The notes under the pieces were generated by a model, which was not told where the DNA came from, did no database searches, and saw only the letters and a list, made by a program, of their open reading frames with translations. From Algibacillus agarilyticus (GTDB lineage Bacteria > Pseudomonadota > Gammaproteobacteria > Enterobacterales > Alteromonadaceae), in NCBI RefSeq assembly GCF_003286125.1, contig NZ_QMED01000018.1:43501-107500 (forward strand): DNA of 64,000 nucleotides. The letters run 5' to 3'. This document shows positions 56,604 to 64,000 of the stretch, in pieces. The first letter of the stretch is position 1, and every line of letters starts with the position of its first letter. The position numbers and the translations under genes are program-made.

Positions 56604-57368
56604 TTAGTTAAATAGAAGCTTATTGCGATTAGGGAAATTTTTGTCTAACACTTTTTCAGCATTTGCTTTTAAATCATCTAATTTAAGCTCTTCGTAACTC
56701 AGAACCATTATTTCGAGTGAGCGTTGTAACTGAGCGCTATCGGGGAATGTTTCAAGCACATATTTAGCTCTAGAGGCTGCAGCTGCAAATGCCTGGCGCT
56801 CAATATAGTATTCAGCAACTGCTATTTCAGTTTTTGCCATAAAGTTTTTTAAGTACACCATGCGCTGCTGTGCATCTGAGACATATTTACTTTCTGGGTA
56901 TTCTTGAATAATTTGTTTGAAATCATTAAATGCGCTGCGTAACGTTGAAACATCACGGTCGTGACGATCAATGCCAAAAGCTTCTTGGAAAGCATTTTGA
57001 GCCATTTGGATATTCACTAACCCTCGAATGTAAAGTACATAATCAAGGTTTTGATGATTTGGGTTTAAACGTAAAAAACGGTCTATTGCGGCAATGGCTT
57101 GCGCCGATTTTCCCATTTTATAATAAACGTAAATTAAATCGAGTTGAACTTGATGTGAATGTGGACCAAAAGGGTAACGAGAATCTAAACCTGATAGTAT
57201 TTCAGATGCAGGGAAATAAGCGCCCGATTCTAAATTCTTTTTGGCTTTTTCATATTCGGATTGCAATGATGTTTTTTCTGAAATGTCGATTTCATCCGGA
57301 GAACTAGAACAACCGATTAAACCGGTAAGTAAAAGTGTTGCTGCTAATAAAGTATGCTTAACTGTCAA
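56604..57368 (-). CDS. bamD: outer membrane assembly lipoprotein BamD
   Basis: BamD is the essential lipoprotein of the BAM complex that folds beta-barrel proteins into the outer membrane. The signal peptide ends in the lipobox LIGC (Cys20), followed by SSS. The mature part is TPR repeats with family segments YFPASEILSGLDSRYPFGPHS, LNPNHQNLDYVLYIRGL and DFKQIIQEYPESKY. Length 254 (E. coli 245). The best start is the TTG at 57368 with AGGA upstream; no ATG is available before the signal peptide. It is divergent from rluD, as in E. coli. Confidence 0.94.
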   Translation of the reverse strand: MTVKHTLLAATLLLTGLIGCSSSPDEIDISEKTSLQSEYEKAKKNLESGAYFPASEILSGLDSRYPFGPHSHQVQLDLIYVYYKMGKSAQAIAAIDRFLRLNPNHQNLDYVLYIRGLVNIQMAQNAFQEAFGIDRHDRDVSTLRSAFNDFKQIIQEYPESKYVSDAQQRMVYLKNFMAKTEIAVAEYYIERQAFAAAASRAKYVLETFPDSAQLQRSLEIMVLSYEELKLDDLKANAEKVLDKNFPNRNKLLFN

Positions 57369-57642
57369 AATCGTTCCTACACTGAATCAATATTTACACT
57401 GAATTATAAGAACAGCATTCTATCATGTGAATTTAATGTTGCATTGTTTTATTCACAAAGAGCTGTTTTACACGACGAGAATTGACTAGATAGACCGTAA
57501 TTTGGCTAAAAAGTTTCTATTTAATGAATATCTCTGCTTTTCGGCGTATAAAAACCATGAGTTTGATTTCTAATCGGGCCGACAATCGGTACAATATGTC
57601 AATTAGTAAGCGAAAGCTTTTTTTGATTTTAAGAGTGTATTA

Positions 57643-58617
57643 ATGAACGAAGCGGTAAATTTATCTGCACATTTAACCGATGCAGCCATGGGAAAAAGAC
57701 TTGATCAAGCCATTGCTGATCTTTTTCCTGAATATTCGAGATCACGCTTAAAAGAATGGATTCTAGCCGGTTCGGTTCAGGTTGATGGTGAAGTTGTCAC
57801 CCGTGTACGCGAAAAAATGTTAGGTACAGAGTTAATTGAAGTGAATGCGACAATCGCCGTTGAGGTTGCGCATAAAGCTGAGCCAATTGATTTAGATATT
57901 GTTTATGAAGATGATGACATTTTGGTGATTAATAAACCGGCTGGTTTAGTTGTTCACCCTGGTGCTGGGAATAGACAAGGCACTTTATTAAATGCGTTGT
58001 TACATCATGCACCATCTTTAGAAAATGTACCCAGAGCGGGCATTGTTCATCGTTTAGATAAAGATACGACAGGTTTAATGGTCGTCGCTAAAAATTTACC
58101 GGCACAAACGTCATTGGTTGCTCAATTACAAGAGAAATCAGTAACACGTGAATATGAAGCCATAATTAATGGGACTTTAGCGGCTGGCGGTGTTGTTCAT
58201 GCACCTATCGGCCGTCATGCTACAAAACGCACATTAATGGCGGTTGTTCATGGCGGAAAAGATGCCGTTACGCATTATCGTGTCGCAGAGCGTTTTCGTG
58301 TTCATACGCGTTTGCGTTTGCGTTTAGAAACCGGACGAACTCACCAAATACGTGTTCATATGTCTAATCTTAAATATCCATTAGTGGGTGATATCGGTTA
58401 TGGCGGACGCGCTAGACCGCCTAAAGCCGCCAGTGAAGAATTAATTACGGTGCTACGTGCTTTTCCAAGACAAGCATTACATGCCACCATTTTAGAACTT
58501 GAACATCCAAAAGACAGTGAATGGATGCAATTCCATGCGCCGATACCAAATGATATGGTTGAGCTTATTGATGCACTGCGTGCAGATGTAAAAATACATG
58601 GTCTTGACGAAGCTTAA
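57643..58617 (+). CDS. rluD: 23S rRNA pseudouridine synthase RluD
   Basis: RluD makes pseudouridines 1911, 1915 and 1917 in helix 69 of 23S rRNA. An S4 RNA-binding domain lies at the N-terminus (MGKRLDQAIADLFPEYSRSRL, split, about 13-60). The catalytic domain has AGIVHRLDKDTTGLMVVAK with the catalytic aspartate, and the family motif TGRTHQIRVHM. Length 324 (E. coli 326). pgeF starts inside its 3' end by 20 bases, the conserved pairing. Confidence 0.96.
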   Translation: MNEAVNLSAHLTDAAMGKRLDQAIADLFPEYSRSRLKEWILAGSVQVDGEVVTRVREKMLGTELIEVNATIAVEVAHKAEPIDLDIVYEDDDILVINKPAGLVVHPGAGNRQGTLLNALLHHAPSLENVPRAGIVHRLDKDTTGLMVVAKNLPAQTSLVAQLQEKSVTREYEAIINGTLAAGGVVHAPIGRHATKRTLMAVVHGGKDAVTHYRVAERFRVHTRLRLRLETGRTHQIRVHMSNLKYPLVGDIGYGGRARPPKAASEELITVLRAFPRQALHATILELEHPKDSEWMQFHAPIPNDMVELIDALRADVKIHGLDEA

Positions 58618-59353
58618 CCCAACAAGTTGGTTTACACCTTCAATGCCTCGTGTTGAGGGTGTCTCTTGTCTATCGACTTATCGTTCCGGAGGCGCGAGTA
58701 CTTCGCCGTTTGATAGTTTTAATCTCGGTTTACATGTAGGTGATATTGAAGCTTCTGTTATTAAAAATCGTTTATCTCTCCCTTGCCCTAAAAGTATTGC
58801 TTGGCTAAATCAAACCCATAGTAATACCGTTGTTAATGCGGTTGATGTTATTAACAACGACAACCTGTTAAATGCTGATGCTTGTTGGACAAATCAACCT
58901 AATTTGGTTTGCGGTATCATGACTGCTGATTGTTTACCGGTATTATTAGTCGATAAACAGCAAAAAAAAATAGCCGCTGTGCATTGTGGTTGGCGAGGGT
59001 TACAGCAAAAAATCATGACACAAACATTATTACGTATGAAGAGCGATCCTAGTCATGTACAAGTTTGGCTTGGACCCGCAATCGGCCCCTGTGCATTTGA
59101 GGTCGGTGTTGATGTCAAAAATGCATTTTCGTCTCAATATCAAGATTGTTTTCAAGGTCATTCATCATTAAGCAAAAATAAGTTCTTTGCCGATGTTTAT
59201 CAGATTGCAACGCTTGAATTAAACTCATTAGGCATTCATAAATCGATTTATAAAAACGATGAATGTACTTATTCAAACCCTGAACGTTATTTTTCTTATC
59301 GTCGTGATGGTGTGACGGGCAGAATGGCGAGTTTAATTTGGCTGCATAATTAG
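58598..59353 (+). CDS. pgeF: PgeF (YfiH) purine nucleoside / peptidoglycan-editing laccase-domain protein
   Basis: This family (DUF152, multicopper-oxidase-like fold) includes E. coli YfiH, reported to correct peptidoglycan precursors wrongly carrying L-serine; related proteins have adenosine phosphorylase/deaminase activity. Metal-site motifs are visible: TADCLPVLLVD, AAVHCGWRGL and LGPAIGPCAFEVG. Near the end SYRRDGVTGRMASLIWL is typical. Start ATG at 58598 overlaps rluD by 20 bases; a TTG at 58604 is also possible. Length 251 (E. coli 243). Confidence 0.9.
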   Translation: MVLTKLNPTSWFTPSMPRVEGVSCLSTYRSGGASTSPFDSFNLGLHVGDIEASVIKNRLSLPCPKSIAWLNQTHSNTVVNAVDVINNDNLLNADACWTNQPNLVCGIMTADCLPVLLVDKQQKKIAAVHCGWRGLQQKIMTQTLLRMKSDPSHVQVWLGPAIGPCAFEVGVDVKNAFSSQYQDCFQGHSSLSKNKFFADVYQIATLELNSLGIHKSIYKNDECTYSNPERYFSYRRDGVTGRMASLIWLHN

Positions 59354-59397
59354 GTCTTAATCTTTATATTTAATCGTCATAATTATGATGTGCTTAC

Positions 59398-59425
59398 CTT
59401 GAAATAGATTAAAAATTCCCCATTT
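59398..59425 (+). promoter_or_regulatory. sigma-32 heat-shock promoter of clpB
   Basis: CTTGAAA (59398-59404), a 13-base spacer and CCCCATTT (59418-59425) match the sigma-32 consensus almost perfectly. It lies 67 bases before the clpB start, giving a 5' leader of about 60 bases. Confidence 0.92.
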
Positions 59426-59491
59426 AGTTTTTATACCCAAGTGATGCTATTCCGCATTTTAAATATTCCCGATGAGTACAATGGTGTAGTT

Positions 59492-62068
59492 ATGAGATTA
59501 GATAAATTAACCAGTCATTTTCAAGTTGCCATCTCAGATGCGCAATCATTAGCCTTAGGTCGTGATCATCAATATATTGAGCCAACCCACTTAATGACAG
59601 CGTTGCTTAATCAAAATGGTGGTAGCGTGCGTAATTTGTTGCAACAAGCTGATATTAATCTTAACGGCTTACGTTCACAGTTATCTGAAGCGATTGATCG
59701 TATCCCTAAAGTAGAGGGGTTTGGCGCTGATGTTACGTTATCAAATGAGTTAATTAGTTTATTTAACATGTGCGATAAGTTGTCGCAAAAACGTAAAGAT
59801 AAATTTATTTCAAGTGAGCTTTTCATCTTGGCCGCTATTTCAGGTAATAGTTCTTTATCCACTATTTTAAAACGTTCAGGAGGTACGGTAGAGGCGATTG
59901 AAAAAGCCATTGATAAAATTCGTGATGGTCAAAAAGTTGATGATCAAAATGCCGAAGATAATAGACAAGCACTTGAAAAATACACGGTTGATTTAACTGA
60001 ACGTGCTGAGCAAGGAAAATTAGACCCTGTTATTGGCCGCGATGATGAAATTCGCCGAACAATTCAAGTATTACAAAGACGAACTAAAAATAACCCTGTG
60101 TTAATTGGTGAACCTGGCGTGGGTAAAACCGCTATTGCCGAAGGCTTAGCACAACGTATCATTAATGGTGAAGTGCCTGAAGGTTTAAAAAATAAGCGTG
60201 TTTTATCGTTAGATTTTGGCTCGTTAGTCGCTGGGGCTAAATATCGAGGGGAGTTTGAAGAAAGATTAAAGTCAGTACTGTCTGAGCTTTCAAAAGAAGA
60301 AGGGCAAGTCGTTTTATTTATTGATGAGTTACATACCATGGTGGCGGCAGGTAAAGGCGAAGGCGCGATGGATGCTGGAAACATGTTAAAGCCGGCGTTA
60401 GCCCGTGGTGAGTTACATTGTATTGGTGCGACGACTTTAGACGAATATCGTACCTATATAGAAAAAGATGCCGCTCTTGAGCGACGCTTCCAAAAGGTTT
60501 TAGTTGAAGAGCCGAATGTTGAAGATACGATCGCAATATTACGTGGCTTAAAAGAACGTTATGAATTACATCATTCGGTTGAGATCACTGATCCGGCAAT
60601 TGTTGCCGCGGCCGCTTTGTCTCATCGTTATATTTCTGATAGACAATTACCCGATAAAGCGATTGACTTAATTGATGAGGCTGCATCGAGTATCAGGATC
60701 CAAATTGACTCTAAACCAGAAGAATTAGAAAAATTAGAACGTCGGATTATTCAGTTAAAATTAGAGCAACAAGCGTTAGAAAAAGAGCGAGATGACGCTA
60801 GCCGTAAAAGATTAGATACACTTCGTATTGAACTAAATAAAAGTGAATCAAAATTTAAGGTTTTAGATGAAATTTGGTCATCTGAAAAAGCAGCGCTAGC
60901 CGGCACACAAAATATCAAGAGTGAACTTGAACAAGCTCGACTAGATTTAGAAGTCGCTAGGCGAGCTGCTGATTTAAGTCGAATGTCAGAGCTGCAATAT
61001 GGTCGGATCCCCGCGCTTGAAAGACAACTTGATTTAGCTGTACAAGCTGAAATGCAAGACATGAGTTTATTAAAGCATCGTGTGACTGATATTGAAATTG
61101 CAGATGTGCTTTCGCGTTGGACCGGCATTCCGGTTAACAAAATGCTTGAAGGCGAAAAAGATAAATTACTGAAACTTGAGCAGCAATTACATAAAAAGGT
61201 TATTGGCCAAAATGAAGCTGTGAGTGCGGTTGCTAATGCTATTCGTCGTTCAAGAGCTGGGCTCGGTGATCCTGACCGCCCAATTGGTTCATTTTTATTT
61301 TTGGGTCCTACCGGGGTCGGAAAAACCGAATTATGTAAAGCCTTGGCTGGGTTTATGTTTGATTCAGAAAGTGCCATGGTTCGCATTGATATGTCCGAGT
61401 ATATGGAGAAGCACTCTGTAGCACGTTTGTTAGGTGCGCCGCCTGGTTATGTTGGTTATGAAGAAGGTGGTTATTTAACGGAAGCTGTTCGTCGTAAACC
61501 TTATTCAGTTATATTGCTTGATGAAATAGAGAAAGCGCATCCGGATGTGTTTAATATATTATTGCAATTACTTGATGATGGTAGATTAACAGATGGGCAA
61601 GGCAGGACAGTGGACTTTAAAAATACTGTTGTGATTATGACTTCAAATTTAGGATCCGATGTTATTCAAGAAAAAGTCAATTTACAGCAAGAAAATGAAA
61701 TTCAAAAGGCTGTGATGGATGTTGTTGCAAATCATTTCAGACCTGAGTTTATAAACCGCATTGATGATGTTGTTGTATTTCATCCTCTAGATGCAGAGCA
61801 CATTAAATTAATCGCTAAAATACAGTTAATCGGATTACAAAAAAGGTTAGCGGATAAGGAATATAAACTTAATATAACGGAAGCTGCACTTGAGCATATT
61901 GCTAAAGTTGGATTTGATCCCGTATTTGGTGCAAGACCTCTGAAGCGGGCTATTCAACAAGAGCTTGAAAACAAACTCGCGCAAGCATTGTTGAGTGGAA
62001 AGTTATTGCCAGGGTCGACGATCATTGTTGATCAACAAGAGGGGGTATTAATATTTAAAGCGCATTAA
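59492..62068 (+). CDS. clpB: ATP-dependent disaggregase ClpB
   Basis: ClpB is a hexameric AAA+ chaperone that, with DnaK, pulls proteins out of heat-induced aggregates. Order: Clp N domain (about 1-145), AAA-1 with Walker A GEPGVGKT and Walker B VLFIDELH, the coiled-coil middle domain (about 405-525), and AAA-2 with Walker A GPTGVGKT, Walker [12 protein letters not shown] and pore loop [10 protein letters not shown] chose the ATG at 59492 ([10 protein letters not shown]), matching E. coli; the upstream frame to 59441 is leader. Length 858-859 (E. coli 857). The sigma-32 promoter upstream makes heat induction very likely. Confidence 0.97.
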   Translation: MRLDKLTSHFQVAISDAQSLALGRDHQYIEPTHLMTALLNQNGGSVRNLLQQADINLNGLRSQLSEAIDRIPKVEGFGADVTLSNELISLFNMCDKLSQKRKDKFISSELFILAAISGNSSLSTILKRSGGTVEAIEKAIDKIRDGQKVDDQNAEDNRQALEKYTVDLTERAEQGKLDPVIGRDDEIRRTIQVLQRRTKNNPVLIGEPGVGKTAIAEGLAQRIINGEVPEGLKNKRVLSLDFGSLVAGAKYRGEFEERLKSVLSELSKEEGQVVLFIDELHTMVAAGKGEGAMDAGNMLKPALARGELHCIGATTLDEYRTYIEKDAALERRFQKVLVEEPNVEDTIAILRGLKERYELHHSVEITDPAIVAAAALSHRYISDRQLPDKAIDLIDEAASSIRIQIDSKPEELEKLERRIIQLKLEQQALEKERDDASRKRLDTLRIELNKSESKFKVLDEIWSSEKAALAGTQNIKSELEQARLDLEVARRAADLSRMSELQYGRIPALERQLDLAVQAEMQDMSLLKHRVTDIEIADVLSRWTGIPVNKMLEGEKDKLLKLEQQLHKKVIGQNEAVSAVANAIRRSRAGLGDPDRPIGSFLFLGPTGVGKTELCKALAGFMFDSESAMVRIDMSEYMEKHSVARLLGAPPGYVGYEEGGYLTEAVRRKPYSVILLDEIEKAHPDVFNILLQLLDDGRLTDGQGRTVDFKNTVVIMTSNLGSDVIQEKVNLQQENEIQKAVMDVVANHFRPEFINRIDDVVVFHPLDAEHIKLIAKIQLIGLQKRLADKEYKLNITEAALEHIAKVGFDPVFGARPLKRAIQQELENKLAQALLSGKLLPGSTIIVDQQEGVLIFKAH

Positions 62069-62091
62069 AATAATAAATAAGAAACGGTACA

Positions 62092-62121
62092 GCATAATCA
62101 TCATATTACGCGGTACCGTTT
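62092..62121 (+). terminator. candidate terminator after clpB
   Basis: AAACGGTAC (62092-62100) pairs with GTACCGTTT (62113-62121) around a 12-base loop, followed by a short T-rich tail. It lies 23 bases after the clpB stop. The T-run is weak. Confidence 0.6.
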
Positions 62122-62232
62122 ATCTATACAGAAATTCATATTAATTATCTGTGGCAAAGTAAACTTCAATTTGTCATTCAACGATATTACGATAGACTGT
62201 GGCAAATTCTCGAAACATCCCATAACAAAATA

Positions 62233-63039
62233 ATGGAAAAATTTATGCAAAATAAACGCCGCGGGGTATATCTTTTACCTAATGTGTTAACAACTGCTGG
62301 TTTATTCTCTGGTTTCTATGCTGTCATTGCATCGATGAACCATCAGTTTGAAAGTGCCGCTATTGCCATTTTTATTGCCATGATATTTGATGCGTTAGAT
62401 GGACGGGTCGCCAGGATAACAAATACACAAAGCCAATTTGGAGCCGAGTATGACAGTATGGCTGACATGATCTCATTTGGAATTGCACCTGCAATTGTTT
62501 CATATAATTGGGCGTTAGCTGATCTTGGTAAAGCAGGGTGGTTAGCGGCATTTGTGTATACCGCAGGGGCTGCTCTTCGATTAGCTCGTTTCAATACGAC
62601 ACTAGAAACAGCAGATAAACGTTATTTTCAAGGACTTGCTAGCCCAGCTGCAGCAGCGCTTGTTGCAGGGATGGTATGGTTAGGTTCTGATTATGAATTG
62701 GATGGTAATCAATTTGGGATATTAGCTGCATTTATAACGGTTGTCTCTGGTTTACTGATGGTGAGTAACTTTAAATATAGTTCATTTAAAGAAGTAGATT
62801 GGAAAGCAAAAGTTCCTTTCATTGCAATTTTGATTATGGTGCTCGCTTTTATTGTTATTGCAACTGAACCGGCTTTAGTCCTATTTTGTATTTTTGCTCT
62901 TTATGCCTTGTCGGGGCCAATACTCACTTACCGTGCTGAGAAAAATATCAATATGTCACATATTGTTGGTGAGGCTCATGAGAAAGACCATCAAGAGCAT
63001 GTAGACGATGATATAAAGCAAAACGACACTAAAGAATAA
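62233..63039 (+). CDS. pssA: CDP-diacylglycerol-serine O-phosphatidyltransferase (membrane type)
   Basis: This enzyme makes phosphatidylserine, the precursor of phosphatidylethanolamine. It is the integral-membrane CDP-alcohol phosphotransferase type (as in Bacillus), not the phospholipase-D-like type of E. coli. The signature DG-x2-AR-x8-G-x3-D-x3-D is complete in DGRVARITNTQSQFGAEYDSMAD near residues 56-78 (given as a motif split in the sequence). About eight membrane helices follow. The C-terminus is hydrophilic and rich in His/Asp/Glu. Start ATG at 62233 or 62245; the latter has GGA at better spacing. A terminator follows. Confidence 0.9.
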   Translation: MEKFMQNKRRGVYLLPNVLTTAGLFSGFYAVIASMNHQFESAAIAIFIAMIFDALDGRVARITNTQSQFGAEYDSMADMISFGIAPAIVSYNWALADLGKAGWLAAFVYTAGAALRLARFNTTLETADKRYFQGLASPAAAALVAGMVWLGSDYELDGNQFGILAAFITVVSGLLMVSNFKYSSFKEVDWKAKVPFIAILIMVLAFIVIATEPALVLFCIFALYALSGPILTYRAEKNINMSHIVGEAHEKDHQEHVDDDIKQNDTKE

Positions 63040-63062
63040 CATTTGATTAAAAAGCAAACGTT

Positions 63063-63097
63063 AAAAGGCGGTAAGATGAACTCTTTCCGCCTTTTTT
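63063..63097 (+). terminator. Rho-independent terminator after pssA
   Basis: AAAAGGCGG (63063-63071) pairs with CCGCCTTTT (63087-63095), followed by TT and further T-rich sequence. It isolates pssA from the rRNA promoters that begin 32 bases later. Confidence 0.88.
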
Positions 63098-63128
63098 GTT
63101 TTTTCTGCAATTTAATTTAAAAAGAGTG

Positions 63129-63156
63129 TTGACGGGTGAGATTAAATCCCTATAAT
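63129..63156 (+). promoter_or_regulatory. rRNA promoter P1
   Basis: TTGACG (63129-63134), a 16-base spacer and TATAAT (63151-63156), followed by the GC-rich discriminator GCGCCCC. This is the typical upstream growth-rate-controlled rrn promoter. Confidence 0.85.
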
Positions 63157-63288
63157 GCGCCCCCACAGACAAGGCAGGCAACGCCGCTAAGTCAGTCGGG
63201 TTAAGGTTTTAATGCAAAATGCTTACTCCGAATGAAACACGGTTTAGACAGTTTTTTAGAAAGCTAAAAAACAATTTAAAATAAAGTG

Positions 63289-63316
63289 TTGACATTGAAA
63301 ATAGGAAGCGTATTAT
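63289..63316 (+). promoter_or_regulatory. rRNA promoter P2
   Basis: TTGACA (63289-63294), a 16-base spacer and TATTAT (63311-63316), about 210 bases before the 16S gene. Tandem P1/P2 spacing resembles E. coli rrn operons. Confidence 0.8.
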
Positions 63317-63363
63317 TCGCATCCCGCTCAACGAGGCAACTCTTGCAGCGAACATCGAAAGAT

Positions 63364-63375
63364 GGCTCTTTAACA
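63364..63375 (+). promoter_or_regulatory. boxA antitermination site
   Basis: GGCTCTTTAACA matches the NusB/NusE-binding boxA consensus TGCTCTTTAACA in all but the first base. It lies in the rrn leader, 152 bases before 16S, where antitermination complexes assemble on the RNA. No other function is seen in 63376-63526. Confidence 0.8.
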
Positions 63376-63526
63376 ATTTGGTAGCTTACTTATCTGTGTG
63401 AGCACTCGCAAATATTAAGTATATAAAATTAACTTAATGTTCTCTGAGTGACTTACACGGTCAAAACAAAACGAATATTAATTTATTTGTTTGCAAATCA
63501 GAATTCATTGAGACCCAGATTTACTT

Positions 63527-64000
<474 letters not shown>

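Noticed and set aside
60751-61386. 211-residue ORF antisense to clpB
   Set aside because: Serine-rich shadow of the conserved clpB frame; no ribosome site and no recognisable domain.

Overview
The window looks like chromosomal DNA of a marine gammaproteobacterium of the order Alteromonadales. The base composition is low in G+C, the housekeeping proteins are close to those of E. coli, Shewanella and Pseudoalteromonas, and the first ~470 nt of a 16S rRNA gene are of that type. Genus is uncertain; a Catenovulum- or Alteromonadaceae-like organism is my best guess. I see no transposase, integrase, phage gene or CRISPR array. This is mostly conserved core genome, with short non-autonomous repeats in several intergenic spaces.

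Layout. 1-5.2 kb: a small membrane protein, an SMP-30-like protein, the tRNA hydroxylase MiaE, a sulfotransferase and the helicase-like repair protein RadD. 5.2-12.5 kb: pepA-holC-valS on the minus strand, divergent from the lipopolysaccharide export genes lptF-lptG. 12.5-17 kb: slyD-like and ygfZ (minus), sdhE-ygfX (plus), nadB (minus). 17.2-26.3 kb: a long plus-strand cluster, rpoE-rseA-rseB-rseC-lepA-lepB-rnc-era-recO-pdxJ-acpS, joining envelope stress control to secretion, RNA processing and translation. 26.3-35.7 kb: pepD, tcdA, a flavin-reductase-like gene, dapB and carA-carB-greA. 36.1-46.7 kb: the minus-strand operon pspF-sapA-B-C-D-F, divergent from pspA-B-C-ycjX-ycjF across a sigma-54 promoter. 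46.7-51.1 kb: a DUF1289 gene, an SLC45-like sugar transporter, gltX, one tRNA-Ala and four tandem tRNA-Glu. 51.3-55.7 kb: an operon of two paralogous periplasmic binding proteins and a membrane histidine kinase. 55.7-63 kb: cvfB-like, bamD, rluD-pgeF, clpB behind a heat-shock promoter, and pssA. 63.1-64 kb: tandem rRNA promoters, boxA and the start of 16S rRNA, which runs off the window.

The least ordinary items are: (i) the binding protein / binding protein / histidine kinase operon, which lacks both permeases and a response regulator and may be a ligand-sensing system; (ii) a family of three palindromic MITE-like repeats with CTAG ends, one supplying the stop codon of a transporter and separating it from its terminator; (iii) a second, unrelated MITE-like element abutting the sapF stop codon; (iv) a leader before carA with a terminator and a competing pairing; (v) a SapF ATPase whose Walker B catalytic glutamate is lysine; (vi) possible translational control elements before rpoE, rseB and lptF.
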